DNA of 64,000 nt from Streptomyces mashuensis (GTDB taxonomy: Bacteria > Actinomycetota > Actinomycetes > Streptomycetales > Streptomycetaceae): NCBI RefSeq assembly GCF_014654785.1, contig NZ_BNBD01000016.1:62001-126000 (forward strand). The letters run 5' to 3'. The notes under the pieces are model-generated. The model saw only the letters and a list, made by a program, of their open reading frames with translations, was not told where the DNA came from and did not search any database. Each line of letters begins with the position of its first letter. Position 1 is the stretch's first letter. The position numbers were made by a program, and so were the translations under genes. This document shows, piece by piece, positions 43,080 through 50,809 of the stretch.

Positions 43080-43229
43080 GTGGAGGTGAGTGCGTTCCTC
43101 GCCGTCTTAGTGCTGCCCGTCCTCCTGGTGTCCGGCCTCCGTCCCGTGGCCGCCCCGGTGGCCGCGGCGGCGGTCCTCGCCGGGGCGTGCCGCCTGACGT
43201 GGCACGCCCGGGGCGTGCGCCTCGGCTGA
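43080..43229 (+). CDS. Small membrane protein (49 aa)
   Basis: A 49-residue hydrophobic protein started by a GTG at 43080 with GGAG seven bases upstream. Residues about 5-45 form one long or two short transmembrane segments (VSAFLAVLVLPVLLVSGLRP, then an Ala/Val stretch) and the end is basic. It is followed by a near-perfect hairpin terminator, supporting a real transcription unit. No family recognised. Confidence 0.55.
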   Translation: MEVSAFLAVLVLPVLLVSGLRPVAAPVAAAAVLAGACRLTWHARGVRLG

Positions 43230-43237
43230 GCCGTCCC

Positions 43238-43269
43238 GGGGGCGGGGCGCCGGCCGGCGCCCCGCCCCC
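43238..43269 (+). terminator. GC-palindrome terminator
   Basis: A perfect 32-base palindrome (14-bp stem plus GGCC loop) nine bases after the small membrane protein stop. Confidence 0.7.
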
Positions 43270-43380
43270 TCGGCAGCCCGTCTCCGTGCCGTGGCCCCGC
43301 CCCCGGCGGACAGGCGCCGGCGGGCAAGAAGCCGCCCCACGGAGAGAGAAACCACGAGACGCGCACCGCAGGAGGAACGC

Positions 43381-44415
43381 GTGGCCGACCCGTCCCTGAG
43401 CACCTGTCCCGTCTGTGCCAGGCGGTTCCCCCAGACGCCCGGCCCGGGCCGCCGGAAGGTCTACTGCTGCCCGGCCTGCCGGCGCCGGGCCCAGCGGGTC
43501 CGCGACGGCCGGGCCGAACCGCCCGCCGCGCACAGCTCGCGCCCGCTCGCGCTGCGGCTGGCGGAGGACCTCCAGCGGTGCGCCGCCCGGCTGCTGGAGG
43601 CCGAGCACGCGGGCCGCGACCTGGCGGTCCTGCTGCGGGCGGCCGACGAGCTGATGGGCGAGGTGGAGTGCTACAAGGCGGCGGCCGTGCACGACGCCCG
43701 GCTGCGCGGCGCCGGCTGGCGCGACGTGAGCCGCGCCGCCTGCGTCAGCGAGGTGACGGCCCGTCAGCGCTGGGGCGAGGCGGCGATACGGCGGCGGCTC
43801 CAGCGCCGGGACGCCGAACGGGCCGCGCAGGCGGCCGGCGAGGACATACCGGCCGCGTGGGAGGCCGCGGCCGGACGGGAGGAGCTGACCGGCGACCCCG
43901 CGGCGCGCCGGCTCGCCGCGGTGCTCTCCGAGCTCCGCCGGCGCAGCGGCCTCACCCTCCGCGACGTGGCCACCGGCAACGACCTGTCCCCCTCCTACGT
44001 CTCCCGCATCCTGGCCGGCGAGCGGCTGCCCACGTGGCCGGTGGTGCGGACGCTGGCCACCGCGCTGGGCGGCGACCCGGCCGAGCTGCGGGTGCTGTGG
44101 GAGGCCGGGCACGGCCTGGCCCCGGCGCCCCGGGACTCCATCGACGCGGCGGCCGGCCGGCTGCGGGCGGCGCTGCGCGGGCTGTACCTGGCCGCGGGCA
44201 GCCCCCCGTACGCCGAGCTGTGCCGGGCCGCCGGCGACCGGCTGACCGGTGACGCGGTGCACGACCTGCTGCACGGCGCGACCGTGCCCGAGTGGGAGTC
44301 GACCAGCCTGCTCGTCTCCGCGCTGGGCGGCCTGCCCGCCGAGATCCGGCCGCTGTGGGAAGCGTTCCACTACGGCTTCCTCGCCACCATCGACGGGCCG
44401 CCGGCGGGCGGCTGA
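43381..44415 (+). CDS. XRE-family regulator with N-terminal double-CxxC zinc finger
   Basis: A 344-residue protein. The GTG at 43381 follows GGAGG by five bases. Residues 9-33 form a zinc-ribbon-like element (CPVC and CPAC, Cys9/12 and Cys30/33). A first helical region resembles a sigma-like helix-turn-helix (WRDVSRAACVSEVTARQRW, about 115-135), and an XRE helix-turn-helix follows (LTLRDVATGNDLSPSYVSRILAG, about 190-212). The C-terminal 130 residues repeat helical HTH-like units. The combination suggests a DNA-binding regulator of the Streptomyces signalling families; ligand and targets are unknown. It opens a cluster that also holds DUF574, DUF5753 and DUF397 genes. Confidence 0.72.
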   Translation: MADPSLSTCPVCARRFPQTPGPGRRKVYCCPACRRRAQRVRDGRAEPPAAHSSRPLALRLAEDLQRCAARLLEAEHAGRDLAVLLRAADELMGEVECYKAAAVHDARLRGAGWRDVSRAACVSEVTARQRWGEAAIRRRLQRRDAERAAQAAGEDIPAAWEAAAGREELTGDPAARRLAAVLSELRRRSGLTLRDVATGNDLSPSYVSRILAGERLPTWPVVRTLATALGGDPAELRVLWEAGHGLAPAPRDSIDAAAGRLRAALRGLYLAAGSPPYAELCRAAGDRLTGDAVHDLLHGATVPEWESTSLLVSALGGLPAEIRPLWEAFHYGFLATIDGPPAGG

Positions 44416-44573
44416 CCCGCGCGGCGCCGCACCGGGCGCGGGGCCGGGTGACGTGATCGGCACCCTCCCGCACCGTTCACCCGGCCGTGGTCTCGTGATC
44501 CGTCTTTTCTCTCCCTACGATGGCAACTCCGGCGCTCGGCGGGCGATTTCGCCGGCTTGCGCGAGGGGGAGGC

Positions 44574-45398
44574 ATGGACGGGCAGGACACGGGCTTACCC
44601 GGCGGGGTCGACGTCACCGTGGCCAGCGTGGCGCGGATGCACGACTACTACCTGGGCGGCAAGGACAACTACCCCGCGGACCGGGAGGCGTGCGCGCACC
44701 TGCTGACGAGGGCGCCGAGCACGGCCGTCCTCGCCCGCAACAACCGGCGGTTCCTGCGCCGGGTGGTCCGGCTGCTGGCGGAGGAGCAGGGGATCCGCCA
44801 GTTCCTCGACCACGGCTCGGGACTGCCGGCGCAGGACAACGTCCACCAGGTGGCCCGGCGGGTCCACCCGGACGCGCGCGTGGTGTACGTCGACCACGAC
44901 CCCATGGTGGCGGCGTACGGGCGGGTACTGCTGGAGGAGGACGACCGCACCGCGGTCGTCCGGGCCGACCTGCGGGACACCGCCGCCGTCCTCGGCCACC
45001 CCCGGGTGGCCGGGCTCCTCGACCTCCGCGAGCCGGTCGCGGCGCTCTTCGTGTCCGTACTGCACTGCGTCCCCGACGAGGACGACCCGTGGGCGGTCGT
45101 ACGGCGGGTCGCCGGGCGGCTGGCGCCGGGCAGCTGCCTGGTGGTGTGCCAGCTGGTCAGCGACGACCCGGCGACCCGCGACTCCGTCACCGGCTTCATG
45201 CGCGAGGCCACGCGCGGCGGCTGGGGCCGGGTCCGGGCGCGGCACGACGTCGACCGGTACTTCGACGGGCTGGAGGTCCTGCCGCCGGGTGTGGTGGAGG
45301 TGGCGCAGTGGCGGCCGGACTCGGAGGTCCATCCCCGGCAGCCGGGCCGGGAGCTGCTGGAGTACGGGGGCGTCGGGCGCGTGCCGGACGACCGGTGA
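44574..45398 (+). CDS. SAM-dependent methyltransferase, DUF574 (SAM_MT) family
   Basis: A 274-residue methyltransferase of the actinobacterial SAM_MT/DUF574 family, with the N-terminal signature ARMHDYYLGGKDNYPADREA (about 20-39). The SAM pocket uses FLDHGSGLPAQDNVH instead of the usual GxGxG, followed by VVYVDHDP. These genes very often neighbour XRE/DUF397 pairs in Streptomyces, as here. The target of methylation is unknown. ATG 44574 follows a GAGGGGGAGG site and starts just ahead of the conserved block. Confidence 0.88.
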   Translation: MDGQDTGLPGGVDVTVASVARMHDYYLGGKDNYPADREACAHLLTRAPSTAVLARNNRRFLRRVVRLLAEEQGIRQFLDHGSGLPAQDNVHQVARRVHPDARVVYVDHDPMVAAYGRVLLEEDDRTAVVRADLRDTAAVLGHPRVAGLLDLREPVAALFVSVLHCVPDEDDPWAVVRRVAGRLAPGSCLVVCQLVSDDPATRDSVTGFMREATRGGWGRVRARHDVDRYFDGLEVLPPGVVEVAQWRPDSEVHPRQPGRELLEYGGVGRVPDDR

Positions 45399-45418
45399 GG
45401 CGGCCGGGCGCCGGCGGT

Positions 45419-46324
45419 TCAGCGGTGGCGGTCGAGGGCGTCGCGGATGGCCTTCCGGCTGCGCGCCGGGGGCAGGGCCAGGGTGCCGAGCCTGTCCAGG
45501 ACCGACCGGTACGTCTCGACGTCGCTGTCCTTGTCGAGGTACACGGCGTCGGTCATGTGCTCCAGGTAGACGATGTCCGGCAGGGCCGGCGAGTCGAACC
45601 GCAGCAGGGTCACCGGCACCCCGAGCGCGATCTGCGCCACGGCCTCGAACGGCGCCACCTGGATGTGCACGCCCGGCCGGTCGGTGGCCGCCAGGAGATG
45701 CTCCAGCTGTTCGCGCATCACGTCCTTGCCACCCACCGGGCGCATCAGCACGGCCTCGTCGATCACCGCCCAGAGGACCGGCGGGCGCACGCCCCGGAAC
45801 ATCTCCTGCCGGGCCAGGCGCAGTTCCACCCGGTGTCGGACGCCCTCGCCCGGCAGGAGTCCGTCACCGCTGCGGACGACGGCGTCGGCGTAGGCCCGGG
45901 TCTGCAACAGGCCGGGCACGAACTGCACTTCATAGGTGCGGATCAGCCGGGCGTCGCGCTCCAGGCCCACCAGGGTCTGGAGCCACTGGGGCAGGGCGGT
46001 GCTGTTGTACCGCTGCCACCAGCCGGGCTCGTTGACCAGGCGCACCATGAGCAGCGCCTCGGCGCACTCCGTTTCCGGGGCGCCGTAGAGGCGGAGCAGG
46101 TCGGCGACGTCCCGTTCCTTGAGGGGGCTGCTCGCCGTCTCCATCCGGCTGATCTTGGAGACGCTGCCGCGGATGTGACGGGCCGCCTCGGCGGGCGTGA
46201 CACCCGCCTCCTCGCGCCGCAGACGCAGCCACCGGGCGAGCAGCACGGCCCGCACGGTCGTTCCCCAGCGGGGGTCCCGCAGGCAGCGCTGCACCGACTC
46301 CGATGAATGCGGCTGGGCATGCAT
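45419..46324 (-). CDS. XRE regulator with DUF5753 domain
   Basis: A 301-residue helix-turn-helix protein. The HTH spans about 32-85 (VTPAEAARHIRGSVSKISRMETA) and the C-terminal DUF5753 spans about 105-295, with the family block IRTYEVQFVPGLLQTRAYADAV. In Streptomyces such proteins pair with a downstream DUF397 protein and form developmental or toxin-antitoxin-like modules (Scr1-type). ATG 46324 follows AGGAG by five bases. The DUF397 gene lies just upstream on the same strand, the usual pairing in reversed order. Confidence 0.9.
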   Translation of the reverse strand: MHAQPHSSESVQRCLRDPRWGTTVRAVLLARWLRLRREEAGVTPAEAARHIRGSVSKISRMETASSPLKERDVADLLRLYGAPETECAEALLMVRLVNEPGWWQRYNSTALPQWLQTLVGLERDARLIRTYEVQFVPGLLQTRAYADAVVRSGDGLLPGEGVRHRVELRLARQEMFRGVRPPVLWAVIDEAVLMRPVGGKDVMREQLEHLLAATDRPGVHIQVAPFEAVAQIALGVPVTLLRFDSPALPDIVYLEHMTDAVYLDKDSDVETYRSVLDRLGTLALPPARSRKAIRDALDRHR

Positions 46325-46433
46325 GCGAACTCCTACACGACGGTACGCGGAGGTCACAGTATGTCCCGCGAGGATCCGCACGCATGCCCAACGGAGGTGC
46401 CTTTCGGACGACTTCAGACGATGCCGGCCGGCG

Positions 46434-46670
46434 TCATCCGACGAGGAAGTCGAAGTCACCGTCCTTGGCGCCGCCGATGAACGCCTCGATCTCGGCCCGC
46501 GTATATACCAGAGCCGGCCCCTGCGGGTGCCGGGAATTACGGATCGCCACCCCTCCGCCGGGCAGTTCGGCCACCTCGACGCAGTTGCCCGCGGCGTTGC
46601 TCCGCCGGCTCTTGGTCCACACCGCTCCCGGAATCGAATGGGCCGGCATCCCGTTGACGACCTGCTGCAT
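46434..46670 (-). CDS. DUF397 protein
   Basis: A 78-residue protein with the DUF397 hallmark AVWTKSRRSNAAGNCVEVAEL followed by VAIRNSRHPQGPALVYTRAEIEAFI, which is unmistakable. DUF397 proteins act with XRE/DUF5753 partners; the partner gene follows 109 bases downstream on this strand. The gap is larger than usual, so a separate promoter for the XRE gene is possible. Divergent from the HATPase gene. Confidence 0.92.
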   Translation of the reverse strand: MQQVVNGMPAHSIPGAVWTKSRRSNAAGNCVEVAELPGGGVAIRNSRHPQGPALVYTRAEIEAFIGGAKDGDFDFLVG

Positions 46671-46872
46671 TCGCCGCCACCTCTCTTTTGTTGTTCGATA
46701 TTCACCGTTGTTCGCACATGAGAACGACACCCCAGGGGCGCACACACGTTCCCATAATGTGCCGCCCGCGCAATTCCATCTGCAATTGCATCGGCGGCGG
46801 CGATGAGCATACTGGTCGGACGGGCGGGGCCCGCCGCCTTTCAACCCACGTCCCTCGGGGGGATGAATCCTG

Positions 46873-47367
46873 GTGACCACCACCCTGAAATCGCTTCTCC
46901 ATTCGAGCCATCACGACTGGGGGGTGGCCCTGGGCCTGAGCACCTCGCACTTCGCCGCGGTACGGTTCGGCGCCGACCCGCAGAGCCCGGCCCGCACCCG
47001 CCGCTTCCTGCACCGCACGTTGCGCGAGTGGGAACTGGACCGCTACGTCGAGGTGGCCACCGCGGTCTCGGCCGAGCTCGTCGCCAACGCCATCCAGCAC
47101 GCGTTACGCGACGGCGGACCGCCCGGGGAGGCCTGCCCGCCCAGAGCCTGGCTGGCCCTCATCGGCAAGGAGCACGGCCTCGTCTGCGCCGTGGCCGACC
47201 CCAGCCCCGTACCCCCGGTGTGCGCCGCGCCACGGGACCTGGCCGAGAGCGGCCGCGGCCTGCACATCGTGGCCGCGCTCAGCGAGACGTGGGGCTTCTC
47301 CCCTCCGTCGCGGCAGGCGGGCAAGACGGTCTGGGCCCGGCTGGCGGCCCACCTCGTACCGCTGTGA
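46873..47367 (+). CDS. HATPase_c_2 (anti-sigma/RsbW-like) ATP-binding protein with a TTA codon
   Basis: A 164-residue kinase-like ATPase of the anti-sigma-factor/serine kinase group. The N-box reads SAELVANAIQHAL and the G1-like box DPSPVPPV is followed by SGRGLHIVAALSETWG, the G2 region. No membrane segment. It contains one TTA codon at 47104-47106 (Leu of QHALRD), predicting bldA-dependent translation. It forms the third member of the typical Streptomyces set with DUF397 and XRE-DUF5753, here divergent from both. GTG start at 46873. Confidence 0.88.
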   Translation: MTTTLKSLLHSSHHDWGVALGLSTSHFAAVRFGADPQSPARTRRFLHRTLREWELDRYVEVATAVSAELVANAIQHALRDGGPPGEACPPRAWLALIGKEHGLVCAVADPSPVPPVCAAPRDLAESGRGLHIVAALSETWGFSPPSRQAGKTVWARLAAHLVPL

Positions 47368-47375
47368 CGACGGCC

Positions 47376-47394
47376 CGTGCCCGCGCCGGGCACG
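47376..47394 (+). terminator. Short hairpin after the HATPase gene
   Basis: Perfect 8-bp stem (CGTGCCCG with its complement) and 3-base loop, eight bases past the stop. Confidence 0.5.
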
Positions 47395-47528
47395 AATGGG
47401 CTCCCTGCTCCATCCGGTCGGTTGTCCCCGGTGGCCGGTCACATGGGGTGACGGGACGGGAACCTCGCACCTGCCCGTCCTCGTACCCGGCTCGTGCGCC
47501 GGCCCCACCCCCCGGAGGAAGCCACGTC

Positions 47529-48410
47529 ATGCTCGTCACCCAGCTCGCCCTGGTCTCGGAGACCGACCGGATCACACCGTCCCAGCTCACCCGGGTCGCC
47601 GCCGCCCTGCAGAAGCAGGCGACCCGCGATTTCTTCCCCGTGTGGCAGATCCAGGCCACCGTGGACGCCTTCGAGAAGGTCGAGGACGTCCCCGTCGGCT
47701 ACTGGCCAATGATCATCAAGGACGACATCGGGGAGCCCGGCGCGGCGGGCGTGCACATGGACAAGGACGGCCAGCCGTTCTCCCTCATCCAGTACAGCGA
47801 GTCCTGGTCGCTGACGGCCAGTCACGAAATGCTGGAGATGCTGGGCGACCCGTGGGGAAACCGCCTGGTGTCCGGCCAGTCCCCCAAGCCCGACCAGGGC
47901 GTGGTGCAATTCCTGGTCGAGGTGGCCGATCCGCCGGAGGATGCCAAGTACGGCTACACGGTGAACGGGATGCTGGTCTCCGACTTCATCACCCCGCACT
48001 TCTACGATCCGGTCACCGCGCCCGGCGTGCGGTACAGCTTCGGCGGCAACCTGCCGGGGCCGCGGCAGATCCTGCCCGGCGGCTACCTCAGCTGGCTGGA
48101 CCCCAAGAGCAGGCACTGGTGGCAGCAGGTGTGGTTCGGCACGGACCAGCCGCGCTTCCGCGACCTGGGGGTGCTGACGGAGCGCACCGGCAGCCTCCGT
48201 TCGGCGATCGACTCCCGGACGAAGACAGTGGCCCGTATCGCGTCGTCGGGGCCGGAGTCGGAGCGGTTCTCCGCCGCCCGGACCGTGAACGCCCAGCTGA
48301 AGGAGTCCGCCGGCTCGCGCGCCGGAGTCCTCCAGCAGCACATCCAGCAGGTGCAGACGGGTGCGGTGGGGGAGGCCACGTGGGAGGGCGGGGCGGAGGG
48401 CGATGACTGA
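47529..48410 (+). CDS. Unknown protein with a zincin-like SHExxE motif
   Basis: A 293-residue soluble protein without signal peptide. The central block LTASHEMLEMLGDPWGNRL carries His-Glu-Met-Leu-Glu followed by Asp-Pro. I recall similar SHEVLExxxDP segments in uncharacterised bacterial proteins, with a later VSDFITPHFYDP and LPGGYLSWLD as here, so this looks like one family with a possible metal-binding catalytic site. Classic HExxH is absent. The C-terminal 60 residues are a charged helical tail. GGAGGAAG precedes the ATG. Its stop overlaps the next gene, so the two are co-translated. Function unknown. Confidence 0.7.
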   Translation: MLVTQLALVSETDRITPSQLTRVAAALQKQATRDFFPVWQIQATVDAFEKVEDVPVGYWPMIIKDDIGEPGAAGVHMDKDGQPFSLIQYSESWSLTASHEMLEMLGDPWGNRLVSGQSPKPDQGVVQFLVEVADPPEDAKYGYTVNGMLVSDFITPHFYDPVTAPGVRYSFGGNLPGPRQILPGGYLSWLDPKSRHWWQQVWFGTDQPRFRDLGVLTERTGSLRSAIDSRTKTVARIASSGPESERFSAARTVNAQLKESAGSRAGVLQQHIQQVQTGAVGEATWEGGAEGDD

Positions 48411-48636
48411 CCCCGACGAGGACCGCGAGGCACGCGAGGCCCGCGCCGACCGGCTGCACCGGCTCATCGACCAGCTGGGCGTGGGTGGTACGCCGCCCTC
48501 TCCCCCGCCCGGCGGCGGTCCCCCCGGACCGGGCGGCCCCGACCTGCGGGCCGCGATCCACCGCCGGATGCGCGAACTGGACGCGCAGGAGAAGGAACGG
48601 CAGAAGAAAGAGGGCGAGGAGGGCGGCGGCGCCTAG
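48403..48636 (+). CDS. Small charged protein with Pro/Gly linker, partner of the SHExxE protein
   Basis: A 77-residue protein whose ATG lies eight bases before the end of the preceding gene. An acidic/basic helix (DREAREARADRLHRLIDQLG) is followed by a Pro/Gly stretch and a second charged helix ending in EEGGGA. No family recognised. The overlap suggests it binds or regulates the protein encoded before it. Confidence 0.65.
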   Translation: MTDPDEDREAREARADRLHRLIDQLGVGGTPPSPPPGGGPPGPGGPDLRAAIHRRMRELDAQEKERQKKEGEEGGGA

Positions 48637-48809
48637 CCACGGGCGGCGCACGGGGACCGAGGAGGGCGCGTGGAAGCACTCGTCGGGCGGGTCCTTGCGG
48701 AGGGGTTCCCGCCTCCGGGACGGTAACGGGATTCACCCGCCCGCGCCGTCCCGCGGTGCGACACGTTCTCCGCCGGCCCGTTCGCCGCGGAGGGGAGTCC
48801 GAGGCAGCC

Positions 48810-49697
48810 ATGAGCCACGACCAGCCGGGGTCCGGCGACGTATCTCCGCAGCCGCCCCAGCACCAGCCGCCGTACCAGCAGGGCCCGGGGTACCCCACGC
48901 AGCCCGGACTGCCGCCCCCGTACGGCGGGCCGCCGGGGCCGCCGTACGGGGGCCCGCGGCGGGGGCGCGCCGTGGGGATCACGGTGGGGGTCGTCCTGCT
49001 GGCGGGCGTGCTGGTGGCCGGGGGGCTGTTGCTGCTGCGGGACAAGGAGGACCCCAAGCCCGGCGTCATACCCGGTCCGACGGCGCACTCCCCCTCGTCC
49101 GGCGGTCCGGCCCCGTCGCTGCCGCCGGAGCGGCGCTTCCGCCTCACCACGCCGGAGACCCTGGTGCAGGGCCGGTTCGTGGCCGATCCCGGGCAGACGG
49201 ACGGCGGCTACTTCGGCGACGAGGACCAGTCGCGGCTGGCGGGGCTGGGTGTCGCGGACGCCACGAAGACGGCGCGGGCGTACGAGTCGGCCCCCGCCGT
49301 CACGCCCCTCGCGGTGCTGCGGTTCAGCGGCATGTGGGGAAAGGTCCAGGACCCGGCCAACACGGTGGAGAACGTGCTGCGGTTCGTGGCGTCCTCCAAC
49401 AGCAATGCCTCGGCGAGCCCGAAGCCCGGGTTCGAGGGGTCGGCGGAGAAGGAGACCCCGGCGGGTGTGGACGCCGACACGGTGGTGAAGTGCCAGAAGT
49501 GGAACACCCGCAAGAAGTCGAAGGACGAGAGCGACGAGGTCCGGATCCCGGTGTGCGTGTGGGCGGACCACAGCACCGTGGGCGTGGTGCAGTACCTCGA
49601 CGGCAACGTGGCGGCGTACGGCTACCAGCCCTCCCTGCCCCAGACGGCGGACGTGCTGGCGCAGGTCTACCACGACACCCGCACGCCGGCCGGATGA
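48810..49697 (+). CDS. Membrane-anchored protein with Pro/Gly/Tyr-rich cytoplasmic N-terminus
   Basis: A 295-residue single-pass protein. Residues 1-50 are low-complexity (PPQHQPPYQQGPGYPTQPG, PPYGGPP repeats), residues about 53-77 are a transmembrane helix, and the remainder is extracytoplasmic with a Ser/Pro linker and a globular domain containing two cysteines (VKCQKWN and IPVCVWADH). This layout is very common in Streptomyces hypothetical proteins and the external domain resembles a sensor or lipoprotein-like fold. Role unknown. A hairpin terminator follows the stop. Confidence 0.75.
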   Translation: MSHDQPGSGDVSPQPPQHQPPYQQGPGYPTQPGLPPPYGGPPGPPYGGPRRGRAVGITVGVVLLAGVLVAGGLLLLRDKEDPKPGVIPGPTAHSPSSGGPAPSLPPERRFRLTTPETLVQGRFVADPGQTDGGYFGDEDQSRLAGLGVADATKTARAYESAPAVTPLAVLRFSGMWGKVQDPANTVENVLRFVASSNSNASASPKPGFEGSAEKETPAGVDADTVVKCQKWNTRKKSKDESDEVRIPVCVWADHSTVGVVQYLDGNVAAYGYQPSLPQTADVLAQVYHDTRTPAG

Positions 49698-49705
49698 GCC
49701 GGCGC

Positions 49706-49742
49706 GGACGGTGGTCCCCACCCCCGTGGAGGACCACCGTCC
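49706..49742 (+). terminator. Hairpin terminator
   Basis: Perfect 12-bp stem (GGACGGTGGTCC with its complement) and 13-base loop, eight bases after the stop of the anchored protein. Confidence 0.7.
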
Positions 49743-49839
49743 ACGCACCTTTCCCGCAGGTCCGCGGTGCGGCCGGTCGGTGAAGGCGGCCGGACCTCCA
49801 TCCTGGACGACCTGCTCTACCCTTATCCACGGCTGTTTT

Positions 49840-49864
49840 TTCCAGGTAATTTCCCTGCCTGGAA
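49840..49864. promoter_or_regulatory. Inverted repeat TTCCAGG-N11-CCTGGAA upstream of the MmyB-type regulator
   Basis: Perfect 7-base arms in an AT-rich patch 51 bases before the regulator start, flanked by T- and A-rich runs. Good candidate for autoregulation. Confidence 0.5.
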
Positions 49865-49914
49865 TAAAAGGGGGCGGCACAGGACACAAGGGACCGGAGA
49901 AGGACGGCACGACG

Positions 49915-50802
49915 ATGGACGCCACGGCGATCCGCCTGATGCTCAGCGCCCGGCGGGCGGCGATCAGCCCGGAGAGCCTGGGTTTCGAGCGCGGCGACCC
50001 CCGGGGCCGCAAGTCGCCGGGCCTGTCCCAGGCGCACATGGACCAGTTGCTCTGCCGGGCCCCGGGCACGTACGGCCGGCTGGAGCGCGGCGTGCTCGAC
50101 AACCCGGCGCCGGAGTACCTGCGCGACGTGGCCGTCCTGCTGCGGTTCACCGAGCCGGAGTGGGTCGCCTTCTACGGGTTCGTGCACGGCGAACAGCCGC
50201 CGTTCCCGCTCGACCGGGACCCGGGCGTGGCGCTCGGGCACTCCTGGACGCACGTGGTCGAGTGCTTCGCGGAGGCCGCGTACGTGTGCGACTACGCCGG
50301 CAACATCCTCACGTACAACGCGGCGTTCTCCTCGCTGTTCCCGGGCCGGCGGGTGCCGGCGAACACGTTCTGGTGGATCCTGTTCAGCGAGGACGCCCGG
50401 GAACGGGTGCTGGTCGACTGGGAGACGTCGTGGGCGCCGGTCATCGTGCCGGAGCTGCGGGCCGCGGTGGCCCGGAAGCCCGACAGCCCGACGCTCCAGA
50501 CGCTCAAGGAGCGCTGCCTGGCCGACCCGCGCACCCGGGACCTGTACCACGGGGGGCTGCCCATCGGTCACAGCCATCCCGACGGTGACGTACGGCCCGT
50601 GTGCCATCCGGAGCACGGGCGGGGCTGGATCACGATGTGTGTGAGCACGCCGCTGAGCTCGCCCGGGGCGCTGCTGTTCGTGGTGCGGTTCCGGGCCGGT
50701 GAGCGGCCGCCCTCCCCCCGGCCGCCGGTGCAGCCCGCGACGGACCGGGACCCGGCCGGCTTCCTTCCCCCGCCGCCCGCCGAGCCGGCCGTGTGCTGCT
50801 GA
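49915..50802 (+). CDS. XRE regulator with MmyB-like ligand-binding domain
   Basis: A 295-residue transcription factor. The N-terminal HTH (about 35-85) includes GLSQAHMDQLLCRAPGTYGRLERG. The following PAS-like MmyB domain (about 105-265) has the family landmarks AYVCDYAGNILTYNAAFSSLF and FWWILFSEDARERV, and binds fatty-acid-like ligands in the structurally known relative. The C-terminal tail is proline-rich and ends in two cysteines, which is unusual. Such regulators usually control a neighbouring dehydrogenase or P450; here a P450 is the convergent neighbour. ATG 49915 follows a weak GGAGAAGGA site. Confidence 0.88.
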   Translation: MDATAIRLMLSARRAAISPESLGFERGDPRGRKSPGLSQAHMDQLLCRAPGTYGRLERGVLDNPAPEYLRDVAVLLRFTEPEWVAFYGFVHGEQPPFPLDRDPGVALGHSWTHVVECFAEAAYVCDYAGNILTYNAAFSSLFPGRRVPANTFWWILFSEDARERVLVDWETSWAPVIVPELRAAVARKPDSPTLQTLKERCLADPRTRDLYHGGLPIGHSHPDGDVRPVCHPEHGRGWITMCVSTPLSSPGALLFVVRFRAGERPPSPRPPVQPATDRDPAGFLPPPPAEPAVCC

Positions 50803-50809
50803 GCGCCGC

